Virus record (IMG/VR): IMGVR_UViG_3300005527_000080
Location: 1-48,749 of that record
Reading direction: 5' to 3' (one strand)
Length of the DNA stretch: 48,749 bases
Origin: a virus
Every line of letters begins with the position of its first letter. The stretch's first letter is position 1. The notes under the pieces were generated by a model that saw only the letters and a program-made list of their open reading frames with translations, made no database searches and was not told the DNA's origin. Both the position numbers and the translations under genes were made by a program. This document shows positions 34,979-43,276 of this stretch, piece by piece.

Positions 34979-35673
34979 CAATATTAACGATTGCAACTGA
35001 TAAATATATTTCATTTTTAGAACCATTGCACAGAAGTATATTTTTAAAGTTTCTACCAGATCACGATAAAACTTTATTTGTATTTACAGATAAAGATATA
35101 AATTATATAAATACAAACACTATTAAAATCAATTGTTTACCATGGCCAATTACCACTTTAATGAGATTTTTTTATTTTAATAGTATATCAAGTCTATTAC
35201 AAACATTTGATTATATTTATTATATTGATTGCGATATGTTGGTACATACCACTATCACAGAAGAAATATTACCCGTTAATAATGAAATTGTTGCGGCAAA
35301 ACACTTTTATTTAGAAAATTCTACCGGAACATATGAAACAAATATAAATTCAACCGCATATGTAGAAGTTACGGATATGCTATATGGAAAATATTGTCAG
35401 GCTTGTTTTTTTGGATCGAATGCACAATCTTTTATTAAAATGACTATGGAATTGAATGAAAATATTAATAAAGATTTAAAAAATAATTATATCGCTATAT
35501 GGCATGACGAGTCTCATTTTAATAAATACATTTTAAATAATCCTTGCAAATTATTACATTCAGGATATACACATCCTCCATTTATTTATGAAAAGGAGAA
35601 TAAAAATCCAGTAAAATTATTGCATTTGAATGCACATGCTACTGGTATTAAAAATATTAATATTATAGGATAG
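34966..35673 (+). CDS. GT6-family glycosyltransferase (ABO/alpha-1,3-galactosyltransferase type)
   Basis: This 235-residue protein carries the GT6 hallmarks in order. LPWPITTLMRFFYF lies at about 58-71. DYIYYIDCDML has the metal-binding D88-C-D90. YYGxxGG-like sequence follows as LYGKYCQACFFG, and then AIWHDESHFNKYIL at about 177-190. The last matches the vertebrate alpha-1,3-galactosyltransferase catalytic segment, with the nucleophile-position Glu present (E182). GT6 enzymes add Gal or GalNAc in alpha-1,3 linkage with retention. Family members are known in vertebrates, some Gram-negative bacteria and, from memory, at least one cyanophage. There is no membrane anchor. It probably works with the GT8-like neighbour it overlaps. 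Confidence 0.85.
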   Translation: MAKIAILTIATDKYISFLEPLHRSIFLKFLPDHDKTLFVFTDKDINYINTNTIKINCLPWPITTLMRFFYFNSISSLLQTFDYIYYIDCDMLVHTTITEEILPVNNEIVAAKHFYLENSTGTYETNINSTAYVEVTDMLYGKYCQACFFGSNAQSFIKMTMELNENINKDLKNNYIAIWHDESHFNKYILNNPCKLLHSGYTHPPFIYEKENKNPVKLLHLNAHATGIKNINIIG

Positions 35674-35689
35674 TAAAAAATACTTTTTA

Positions 35690-35737
35690 TTTAAATTAGA
35701 AAAAGATTCAAATGACTTGTCATAGAATGTTGAATCT
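35690..35737 (-). terminator. Intrinsic terminator of the minus-strand glycan operon
   Basis: Between convergent genes, outer arms AGATTCAA (35704-35711) and TTGAATCT (35730-35737) enclose an inner perfect hairpin ATGAC-TT-GTCAT (35712-35723). Read on the minus strand the stem is followed by TTTTTCTAATTT, a U-tract. It therefore suits the end of the 35751-42685 operon rather than the plus-strand glycosyltransferase. Confidence 0.65.
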
Positions 35738-35750
35738 AAAGTGAATAGTT

Positions 35751-36434
35751 TTAGTATGATTCAAAATTTGCATCCAATGTTAAAGATGCAAATGTTTTAT
35801 CATTGTTATCAAATAATTCAGGATTTTGTTGCTGAAGTAACGACATTTGATTTACTAATGGAGGATTTAAAACGTAATGTTTTAATTGTTTTAATGATTT
35901 TAATTGTATTTGAACATCAACTGCCGCTTGGATTTGACTATTGGTATCTATCAGTGTTGGTATACTTGATTTTTTAATCATATAAGCATGTGTACACATC
36001 GGGGGATGTATTGGATATATTATTCCATCTGATATAATAGTATTGTGTTCCATTTGTGGTAAACAACAATGTCCAACAAACACATATTGCCAATCATTCG
36101 GCAATCTGGATTTTATTTCTAGGAATTTTTCGGTGAAATTATCTACCAGTTGTGCGTCATCTTCTAGAATTAAAACTTCATCATATGAGCTGTGCCATAT
36201 TGTTTTCCATAACATATAATGAGATAAAATACATCCGATACGACCTTGTCTTATAAATATCTCTTTGTCGTGTTCCGTAAATGGTATTGTTGTTCTTAAT
36301 CCGGATAATGGACCATCGAATCCTTCAAAAAATTCAACATCAACATTATGTTTTTTAAAATGGGATTCAGCGTATTCTTTTCGCTTTGGGGTGCTTTTTA
36401 AAGTTAAACAGAATATTTTTGGTAATTTGTTCAT
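35751..36434 (-). CDS. GT25-family (LPS-type) glycosyltransferase
   Basis: This protein is about 227 residues from the ATG at 36434 (MNKLPKIFCLTL), which overlaps the upstream stop by 4 nt. The in-frame codon at 36464 would overlap more and adds no conserved sequence. GT25 features are clear: FCLTLKSTPKRK at the N-terminus, GRIGCILSHYMLWKTI in the middle, VLILEDDAQLV with the acidic metal motif, then PPMCTHAYMIKKSSIP. These enzymes add galactose or related sugars to lipooligosaccharide, or to collagen in animals. It is the last gene of a seven-gene, 4-nt-overlap operon and ends about 14 nt from the terminator. Confidence 0.87.
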   Translation of the reverse strand: MNKLPKIFCLTLKSTPKRKEYAESHFKKHNVDVEFFEGFDGPLSGLRTTIPFTEHDKEIFIRQGRIGCILSHYMLWKTIWHSSYDEVLILEDDAQLVDNFTEKFLEIKSRLPNDWQYVFVGHCCLPQMEHNTIISDGIIYPIHPPMCTHAYMIKKSSIPTLIDTNSQIQAAVDVQIQLKSLKQLKHYVLNPPLVNQMSLLQQQNPELFDNNDKTFASLTLDANFESY

Positions 36435-37303
36435 ATTAATGCTCGGCAAAATAGATATCCACAATTATTATAATTGTCATTTTCAGTTGATAATTCGGGA
36501 TAAAATGTATATTTGTTAATTTTTACAATCTCATAATTTTTAACAGGAATATACTTTTTAATATCATTCAAATCTTCAAGACACGTTGAGTGTAACTCAA
36601 TTAAAAAATTAGGTTTGTATTGTTTTATTACTTGTTGTGATTGCTCTAAAATTTTTACTTCTTCTCCTTCAGTGTCTAATTTAATTAACATATTATTAGA
36701 ACAATATGGCAATAAATCATCTAGTGTTTTAGTTATACAATCACAACTTTCAAAATTTTCATTGCAAAATTTAAATTTATCCAAATTAGTAAATGATAAA
36801 TTATTTCTTTGATTTGTAATATAATAATTGTATGCAAAAATATTATTTATATTATTAATTTCAAGATTTTTTTGTAGTATTGCAAAATTTTTTATATACG
36901 GTTCGATTGCAATTACCTTTTTAGAAATTGATGAATAATTTAATGAATAGAATCCATGATGTGCTCCAACATCAATAATTGTATCCAGTTTATTGTACGT
37001 ATTATCAATATTATTGAGTTTTTGATAAAGGTCAATTAAATAATTATTTGTGTTTTTATTTGCATACAAATGATCTTTGAAATTTATTTTATTATAAAAA
37101 AACAAAGTACATAAAATTAATTCAAAAGAAATATATGATTTGTAATTTTCATTTTTTTTCAAACTCACATGAACTGGATATGGATCTGTTGTTTTGTAAA
37201 TAACAACATCATCATACCATGCTTTTCCAGTTTCATCACCAATATAAAAATTAAAATCGTTATATGGATATCCCGCTGTTATTTTTGTAATGTAATTATT
37301 CAT
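36431..37303 (-). CDS. FkbM-family methyltransferase
   Basis: This 290-residue protein has an N-terminal ~105-residue region of unknown role, then an FkbM Rossmann domain. DTIIDVGAHHGFYSLNYSS is motif I, VIAIEPYIKNFAILQKNLEI is motif II with the acidic ribose-binding residue, and LIKLDTEGEEVKILEQ is the family signature. FkbM enzymes O-methylate sugars and polyketides, so a capping role on a glycan made by the neighbouring glycosyltransferases is likely. It overlaps the downstream gene by 4 nt and the upstream one by 1 nt. Confidence 0.86.
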   Translation of the reverse strand: MNNYITKITAGYPYNDFNFYIGDETGKAWYDDVVIYKTTDPYPVHVSLKKNENYKSYISFELILCTLFFYNKINFKDHLYANKNTNNYLIDLYQKLNNIDNTYNKLDTIIDVGAHHGFYSLNYSSISKKVIAIEPYIKNFAILQKNLEINNINNIFAYNYYITNQRNNLSFTNLDKFKFCNENFESCDCITKTLDDLLPYCSNNMLIKLDTEGEEVKILEQSQQVIKQYKPNFLIELHSTCLEDLNDIKKYIPVKNYEIVKINKYTFYPELSTENDNYNNCGYLFCRALI

Positions 37304-37911
37304 TATAATTTAATATATAGGTTACAATGATTATTAATATCATCCGATTTGGCTTTATCAATTAATTGTAATTTAAAGTTTTGTTCTATTAATTCGATTG
37401 CTTTTTTACTTTGTTCCCAATCGGCGTCATTAAACCATAAAAATCCACCAGATTTTATTTTTGGTACATATAATGAAACGTTTTGACACGCTGATAATGC
37501 TTCGTGATTTCCATCAATATGAAGGATGTCTATAGGAAAATTTATATTATTAGCGACATTCATCGAATTATCTTTTAAAATATGTACGAAATGTTCTGTT
37601 TCAGATTCTCTTATATTCGTTATACATTGATCATAAATCATGTCATAGTTTAATGAACTCCACCATTTAATGTCATTTTCATTTGTCATATGCATTAAGC
37701 AATCTATTGGATTCCATGAATCAATTCCATATATTTTTCCGATTTTGTTTTTCTTCATTGCCAATGCTTGACATATTAAAGATTTTCCATAAAAAACACC
37801 TATTTCTACTACACGTTGTGGTTTGGTAGCTAATATAAGACTTGTCATTTTTGTCATTTTTTCAGTGCTACACCACCCTTCTATACCTTTTACTAAATTA
37901 TAATTTATCAT
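37303..37911 (-). CDS. Class I methyltransferase (Methyltransf_24-like)
   Basis: This 202-residue protein shows a SAM-binding core: RVVEIGVFYGKSLICQALAM is motif I, KIYGIDSWNP is motif II, and IDILHIDGNHEALSACQNVS is the Asp-Gly-Asn-His motif typical of Methyltransf_24. KSGGFLWFNDADWE follows. This subgroup includes O-methyltransferases and rhamnosyl O-methyltransferase-like enzymes of surface glycans, often metal-dependent through the H-x-D residues. It is translationally coupled on both sides. The substrate is unknown. Confidence 0.83.
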   Translation of the reverse strand: MINYNLVKGIEGWCSTEKMTKMTSLILATKPQRVVEIGVFYGKSLICQALAMKKNKIGKIYGIDSWNPIDCLMHMTNENDIKWWSSLNYDMIYDQCITNIRESETEHFVHILKDNSMNVANNINFPIDILHIDGNHEALSACQNVSLYVPKIKSGGFLWFNDADWEQSKKAIELIEQNFKLQLIDKAKSDDINNHCNLYIKL

Positions 37912-38525
37912 AACTTATTTTTAAATAATCCGGTTAAAATATTTGTATTACCATCCACTGGTTTACGAATGACATCTTCTATATTTGAATATTTTACTAG
38001 ATCAAAATTTATTTCATTCATAAAGTTTTCTAACGAAGTTTTGTTAAAATGCCATATATGTTCATTTGGTTTTCGGTGCTTCCAATTAAAAAACCAATCG
38101 TCAGAAAAATAATGACATTCTGGTACTGATATTAGATAATATTTCGTTTTAATATTTTTTATATCGTATACATCATCAAAATGCTCTAATACGTCAAACA
38201 ACGTTACGACATCAAATGTATTTTCATACAATGAATTTATCTTTTTAATTTTATTTGGTGCCGGATAGTTTGATACATCATATCCATAACAGTTTTCTAT
38301 TATATCGGCACTAACTGTTAAAAAATCACCATTACCATATCCAACATCCAATAATGATTTTGGAATAAAGTTTAAATTTCCAAGTAAAAATCCAAGACGC
38401 AAATAGCTTATCTGTAAACTAGATGTTCTAATTTTATTATAATAATCAAAATATTCTTTTGTAATTTTATTTACAATATTTTGTTTTATAAGTTTATTGT
38501 TTAATTGTATATAATTATCAATCAT
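37908..38525 (-). CDS. Class I methyltransferase (Methyltransf_23-like)
   Basis: This 205-residue protein contains LLDVGYGNGDFLTVSA (motif I), NCYGYDVSN (motif II) and FDVVTLFDVLEHFDDV (motif IV). ISVPECHYFSD and HIWHFNKTSLENFM follow, as is typical of Methyltransf_23/UbiG-like enzymes acting on sugar or lipid intermediates. The N-terminal ~45 residues are helical. It overlaps the next gene by 4 nt and the previous by 8 nt. It is the third methyltransferase in a row in this operon, and its glycan substrate is inferred from that context. Confidence 0.84.
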   Translation of the reverse strand: MIDNYIQLNNKLIKQNIVNKITKEYFDYYNKIRTSSLQISYLRLGFLLGNLNFIPKSLLDVGYGNGDFLTVSADIIENCYGYDVSNYPAPNKIKKINSLYENTFDVVTLFDVLEHFDDVYDIKNIKTKYYLISVPECHYFSDDWFFNWKHRKPNEHIWHFNKTSLENFMNEINFDLVKYSNIEDVIRKPVDGNTNILTGLFKNKL

Positions 38526-39432
38526 TCTCTGTTAAAACATTATCTAATTTCATAGTTAAATTAGGAAATAAATCTAGACCACTTTTAAAGTTAAGTAGTG
38601 TTTGTACTAGTTCATGTCTAAAATAAATAATACTAGGTTTATTAAATACACCACCCAATAGTCCGGCAAAGCTTTCGGTTGATAAAACATTGGAAGCGTT
38701 GTATATTTGTTTAAATGTGTCTTCTAAATAAAGATCGCCGCACATATTTATGAATATTTTGTTTGGATATAATGGCTGAAGCTTTTCAATACAGCGTTGT
38801 GTCAAATCATAATCTATAGTGCTGCCAACAAATTTATTAACAATTATATTATTTGATTCAATCCAATTTGTTAAATTTGAGAATGATATTCGTTTATGAC
38901 ATTTTGCAAATTTATCAACGTGATGCGGTGAATAATGATGACTACAATACTGCACTATATTATAATTTTCTGTGATATCCTCTTTCAAGAAAGCAAATCG
39001 CTCTTGATAAAATTTAATTATAGCATCACTACTAATAATAGAATGGAAATGATTCCAAAGTTCTAGTTTATTATCTAACATACATTCAATTGACGCATTT
39101 CTTTTAGAGAAATAATGTTTAATCGTGTCTTCTATCTTTTGTCTACTTGACGGATTATCTTTTATTTCATCGGATATACCGCAAATATATGTAAAATCAT
39201 CCAAAATATTCGCTTTTTTATACAATGTCAGTAGTTCTGTATAAATTGCCCATGTTGAATCAATCTGGCCTTCGCACGTAAGTTTCAACTCTATTTGATT
39301 TGCAATATGCAATATTGCAATCTTTCTTAATTGTTTTAACTGTGCGTAGTGATATAATGCAAAAAATAGTCGAGCACCAGCAACAGTGTCGCCGATGCTG
39401 TTTGCATTCATGAAGAAATATCCGATATTCAT
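38518..39432 (-). CDS. Possible glycosyltransferase (GT9-like GT-B fold, uncertain)
   Basis: This 304-residue protein starts MNIGYFFMNANSIGDTVAGA, where the 'SIGDTV' loop recalls the GD(x) acceptor loop of heptosyltransferases (GT9). Near the end, IYNASNVLSTESFAGLLGGV and NKPSIIYFRHE resemble the GT9 'D-S-G-x-x-H-L-A-A-A-x-x-x-P' region in shape but lack its key His. It may therefore be a diverged GT9 or another nucleotide-sugar-binding protein. The operon position between a GT2 and a methyltransferase supports a glycan role. The family assignment is weak. Confidence 0.6.
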   Translation of the reverse strand: MNIGYFFMNANSIGDTVAGARLFFALYHYAQLKQLRKIAILHIANQIELKLTCEGQIDSTWAIYTELLTLYKKANILDDFTYICGISDEIKDNPSSRQKIEDTIKHYFSKRNASIECMLDNKLELWNHFHSIISSDAIIKFYQERFAFLKEDITENYNIVQYCSHHYSPHHVDKFAKCHKRISFSNLTNWIESNNIIVNKFVGSTIDYDLTQRCIEKLQPLYPNKIFINMCGDLYLEDTFKQIYNASNVLSTESFAGLLGGVFNKPSIIYFRHELVQTLLNFKSGLDLFPNLTMKLDNVLTEND

Positions 39433-40634
39433 ATTTTTTCAAAAAATATCATGTATGTGTTATTTACATTTTTTTTAATTATTGTTTTTTTGTAATTGCT
39501 TATAATTAAATTGTCATTATTTGAAAAATATAAAATATATTTTATATCTTTGATATTTGATGGAACTTGTTGATTGTTTAATACTAATAAATCATAATTT
39601 TCATAATTAATATCGTCTAATATTTTACTATCTTTGAATATAATGTTAATTTTATAATTAAATAAATAATTTAAGTGATGTAAAATATCATGTTGTAATT
39701 GTGGTTCATCTCGTATTGTTGTGAACTGAAGTGGTTTAAGATGTAGTAAAATTCTAGAAATATATGCTCTATCAGTTTTATACTCGATAATATTTTGAAT
39801 ATTATATTTTTTAAGATCGATTATTTCATCAAAAAAACCAACGGCATTGTTTTGTGGATTGTGTATATTTACTGAAGAGATTTGATTATTAAGATATTGT
39901 CTTTCAAAATCAAACAAATCTACATCGGATTGTTCCACATAAAAATGTTTTGTATTCAAATGCATATCTTCATTTAGATTAAATGTATTTTTCCACTTAT
40001 ACAAAAAATAAAATAAGTTACGATCTTTGAAATCTGAAAATTTAGTTGTTATCAGTGGCTCCGCAGTGCCCCGTTTATTACCGAGTACTTCTGTTTCTTC
40101 AAAATTGTTTATCATTCTAACCGATTTAAATCCGATACAATTATGAGATATATTATTATTTTGTTTTTTTCTAATTCTTTCAACCATATCAGAATCTTCA
40201 AAATAACATGGCCATATATTCTCATCAAAATATCCGGTTTTTTCAATCCAAGCTGGTGAAGCGATGAAAGCTGCCCAATGATTACACCATATTAAATGTA
40301 TATTATCTTCTTTTAGATTTTTATTAAATTTATCATATATACTTTTTAATGAATCATTTGATGTAAAATAGATATCATCGCATATAAACATTATCGTTTG
40401 ACCCGATGCAATTTTTATTATTTGATTTAGTGCTCTACACGTTCCATAGTTATACGCATTTTTAATAATAGTAACGGGTATGTTTATATTTTTTTTCAAT
40501 GTATATCCAATTCCGTTATCAGATATGATTATTTCTTTAGGCAAGATTGATTGATCTTGCAAAGTGTTTAATAGGTCATCTAAATAGTCATATCGATTGT
40601 ATGTAATTATTCCAAGAATAAAATCGGCGATCAT
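39429..40634 (-). CDS. GT2-family glycosyltransferase with extra C-terminal domain
   Basis: This 401-residue protein has an N-terminal GT2 domain. FILGIITYNRYDYLDDLLNT is the opening, EIIISDNGIG the first acidic motif and IMFICDDIYF the DxD-like metal motif. YFDENIWPCYFEDSDMVERI is the catalytic ED segment. Beyond about residue 285 a second region of about 115 residues (LKPLQFTTIRDEPQLQHDIL and on) is Asn/Ile/Tyr-rich with no family I know. A two-domain GT2 suggests acceptor binding or a second activity. It overlaps both neighbours by 4 nt. Confidence 0.84.
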   Translation of the reverse strand: MIADFILGIITYNRYDYLDDLLNTLQDQSILPKEIIISDNGIGYTLKKNINIPVTIIKNAYNYGTCRALNQIIKIASGQTIMFICDDIYFTSNDSLKSIYDKFNKNLKEDNIHLIWCNHWAAFIASPAWIEKTGYFDENIWPCYFEDSDMVERIRKKQNNNISHNCIGFKSVRMINNFEETEVLGNKRGTAEPLITTKFSDFKDRNLFYFLYKWKNTFNLNEDMHLNTKHFYVEQSDVDLFDFERQYLNNQISSVNIHNPQNNAVGFFDEIIDLKKYNIQNIIEYKTDRAYISRILLHLKPLQFTTIRDEPQLQHDILHHLNYLFNYKINIIFKDSKILDDINYENYDLLVLNNQQVPSNIKDIKYILYFSNNDNLIISNYKKTIIKKNVNNTYMIFFEKI

Positions 40635-42685
40635 AATTTTATAATTCCTGTCTTTTCGTCATTAAATCCAAAACTAACATAAAAACTATTATCTTCATAA
40701 ATAGCTCCACATGGAAATACAACAATTGGATTAAAATTTGGTAAAAATCTAAAATCCGATTCATTTCCCCAAATAATAGGCTCCTTTGAGATTTCAATAA
40801 TTTTAAATGGAGGTTTAGCTTCAAATGTATAATATCCCATAAAATATTGTCGTTTAGGATTTTTCCAAGGAACGCTACTATGAAAGAAATTATAGTATAT
40901 ACCATCTTTCAGAATTGGATTACTGCCCATGCGCGGTTCTCCAAAGCGCCATGTTTTAGTAATATCAACAAAAGTTTTGTATTCAGTCAATATACGACCG
41001 GTGTTATCAAATTCTATAACTGTGTGTGGATGCATTTGATACACACATAGAATTTTATCATCATGTACAAAATATGTCCAATTTTTTTGGGAACGAGTAT
41101 TACTTAAACAATTAGATGAATTACCGTCATATACAGGATGAATATTTTCAATATGATTAAACGCACTATCAAATACTAATATTTTTTGATGTATCTTTTC
41201 AGAAACATGTAATTGATAATTTGCACATCCCACATAAATTTTATTTTGATGAATTAATACTCTTGGATCTTCATATTGTTCGTCTTGAACTTCATCTTTA
41301 ATTTTTAACGGAATTTCTTTTATTCCTTCATTTAAGTTAAATAATTTTAACGTGTTATGTGGAATTTTATCTTCATCAATATGGCAATATCTAGTCATCA
41401 AATATTTATTATTATTAAATTTAAATATTGCTGGATTAAAATAAAAATTATTTGCATCATATGGTAAGTTTAACAACTTAACATTTGAATTTTGAATTTG
41501 AATTGGTATGGAATTATTATTTAATGTAAAATTTGATACACAATATTTTTCTGATTCCATTCCATTCTGATACGCGTTCTGCATCAGTTCAATTGCATGA
41601 TTTTCATCAGCATTAGCCCATACATAATCTTCATTTAAATAATGTTTTTGAGTTATGTATGAATTTACTGGGGATGTGTTATATCTGACCAATCCCGAAT
41701 AATTTTCTCCTAAATATTCAACGTGACCTCCATATCCAGTTACAATAAGATTTTTATTGTGTTTATATGCGTCATAAATGCTAAGACCAAATCCTTCAGT
41801 GTGAGTTAAACTTACATAACAATCAAAATGATAATGCATACTGTGTACTTCATCATGATTTAATTGTTCTTTAATATATACAATAGGTGCGTGATCGGGA
41901 TATTGAGCAGATAATTCATTTAAATATTTAGCACACTCGACTTGTTCTTGTATTGAATAATTTGATCTAAATGTTTTTAAAAATAGTGCAACTTTGTCAG
42001 TTGATTTAAATGCTTTACAATAAGAATGCAATGTTGCAATTAAATTCTTTCTATCTGTCAATTGTTCTATACAATAGAATTTATAATAATCTTTTATATT
42101 TAACAATTTAATGTCAGATTTTATTAAAACTACACTTTTCTTTAGTAAGTGTTCAATCGTATATAATTGATTTTGAAAGTCAACAAATATATGCGGTTCA
42201 ACAATAATAGGCTTAAATATACCTGCCTTTAAAAATATATTTTTATTCCATTCAGTGGGAACGCTAACATGAGTTACAACACTGTTATTAATACTATCAA
42301 TCCAATCAGGATGTACTTTTTCAAACTCCCAAACGGTTCTTCCAATAATCTGTGTTTTATCAGTAATGTTAAATTTACTGTTAGAAATAAGTTCATTCCA
42401 TACTAAAGGTATGGAATGAACTATAATTGTGGATGGAGTTGACAGTATTACTTTTTTTGATTTGGATATATATAAATCAAAATTAGTATTTTCATTTAAT
42501 GGCGTTGTACTAGCAATGTCATATTGTAACCATTGCACATAGTCTTTGTTTTTTACATGATTGTAAATATACCCCTTTGCCGCAGTAGCATATCCACTTG
42601 TGCCAATTGCGCTTATATATGCAATTCTTTTATCTGGAATTGATAATATTCTCTCTGGTAATAGATTAAATTTTGACGTATCCAT
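40631..42685 (-). CDS. GT4 glycosyltransferase fused to a GH130-like beta-propeller
   Basis: This 684-residue protein has two parts. Residues 1 to ~390 are a GT4-type transferase (IGRTVWEFEKVHPDW, later VSLTHTEGFGLSIYDAYKHN with the E-x7-E-like donor motif). Residues ~400-684 form a five-bladed propeller similar to GH130 mannoside phosphorylases. Its blades carry NKYLMTRY, QYEDPRVL, RFGEPRMGSNPILKDGIYYN, FFHSSVPW and VVFPCGAIYEDNSFYVSFGF. GH130 enzymes cleave or form beta-mannosidic bonds; whether the catalytic Asp is kept cannot be confirmed by eye. It is the first gene of the seven-gene operon, and TATTTATA (42706-42699, minus) lies 13 nt upstream. Confidence 0.82.
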   Translation of the reverse strand: MDTSKFNLLPERILSIPDKRIAYISAIGTSGYATAAKGYIYNHVKNKDYVQWLQYDIASTTPLNENTNFDLYISKSKKVILSTPSTIIVHSIPLVWNELISNSKFNITDKTQIIGRTVWEFEKVHPDWIDSINNSVVTHVSVPTEWNKNIFLKAGIFKPIIVEPHIFVDFQNQLYTIEHLLKKSVVLIKSDIKLLNIKDYYKFYCIEQLTDRKNLIATLHSYCKAFKSTDKVALFLKTFRSNYSIQEQVECAKYLNELSAQYPDHAPIVYIKEQLNHDEVHSMHYHFDCYVSLTHTEGFGLSIYDAYKHNKNLIVTGYGGHVEYLGENYSGLVRYNTSPVNSYITQKHYLNEDYVWANADENHAIELMQNAYQNGMESEKYCVSNFTLNNNSIPIQIQNSNVKLLNLPYDANNFYFNPAIFKFNNNKYLMTRYCHIDEDKIPHNTLKLFNLNEGIKEIPLKIKDEVQDEQYEDPRVLIHQNKIYVGCANYQLHVSEKIHQKILVFDSAFNHIENIHPVYDGNSSNCLSNTRSQKNWTYFVHDDKILCVYQMHPHTVIEFDNTGRILTEYKTFVDITKTWRFGEPRMGSNPILKDGIYYNFFHSSVPWKNPKRQYFMGYYTFEAKPPFKIIEISKEPIIWGNESDFRFLPNFNPIVVFPCGAIYEDNSFYVSFGFNDEKTGIIKL

Positions 42686-42698
42686 TATAACAATTTCT

Positions 42699-42727
42699 TA
42701 TAAATATACGGATCATTGATAATCCGT
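42699..42727 (-). promoter_or_regulatory. Candidate promoter/operator of the glycan operon
   Basis: The 51-nt gap upstream of the glycan operon contains coding-strand TATTTATA (42706-42699) preceded by an inverted repeat ACGGAT/ATCCGT (42708-42713 and 42722-42727). No U-tract follows, so a terminator is unlikely. It could mark where transcription of the glycan genes restarts after the replisome operon. Confidence 0.35.
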
Positions 42728-42736
42728 TTAATATAT

Positions 42737-43276
42737 TTATCGAAATTCAGGCTTCAATAATCTCCAACGACTGTTATTAATTTCAATTTCACCACTATCA
42801 ATTCTTTTCAATACATCAACTATTTCTTCTACATTGTTGTAAATGTACTTGTGGTTAAATAATCCCATAATCCATAGTGGACACTGGCGTTTATCACCTA
42901 CACTAATAAAAACAGGTTTGCGTTGCTGACTTGCCAATACAAGTTCATGCATTGTACCATATGTAGGATTTTTTATATCAAAATTAAAGATGAAAAAATC
43001 CGATACATCAACCAATCGCAAATCTTTACGAATTATTTTCTTCATATGCTCATGCAAGACATCAAATTCCCCATTTGCACGTAGCATTTTTACTGTGCGC
43101 TGATTACTTTCATCTTCAGGCATATCATCTGTAAACATTCGCTCTAACGGAGAAAGAAATGTTATATTTAACGAATTTAATTCATTTTTAACATAATCTC
43201 TCCATGTATTAGTGCTTGAATTTGCATTTTCAAGATTGCCTGCAAGATAAACCTTGGTTTTATTTAAAATATTCAT
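42737..43276 (-). CDS. Nucleoside 2-deoxyribosyltransferase-like protein
   Basis: This 179-residue protein resembles the nucleoside 2-deoxyribosyltransferase/LOG-like fold. TKVYLAGNLENANSSTNTWR is the opening with the conserved 'Y-L-A-G' and 'W-R', IIRKDLRLVDVSDFFIFNFD carries the mid Asp residues, and PTYGTMHELVLASQQRKPV carries the G-T-x-x-E motif with the usual catalytic Glu. Family enzymes exchange bases on deoxynucleosides or hydrolyse nucleotides. A role in nucleotide salvage, base-modified DNA precursors or counter-defence is possible. It is the last gene of the replisome operon and overlaps its upstream neighbour by 4 nt. Confidence 0.8.
   Translation of the reverse strand: MNILNKTKVYLAGNLENANSSTNTWRDYVKNELNSLNITFLSPLERMFTDDMPEDESNQRTVKMLRANGEFDVLHEHMKKIIRKDLRLVDVSDFFIFNFDIKNPTYGTMHELVLASQQRKPVFISVGDKRQCPLWIMGLFNHKYIYNNVEEIVDVLKRIDSGEIEINNSRWRLLKPEFR

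Noticed and set aside
42708-42727. ACGGAT/ATCCGT hairpin as a terminator after the deoxyribosyltransferase-like gene
   Set aside because: The stem is only 6 bp and no U-tract follows on the minus strand; kept only as a possible operator.
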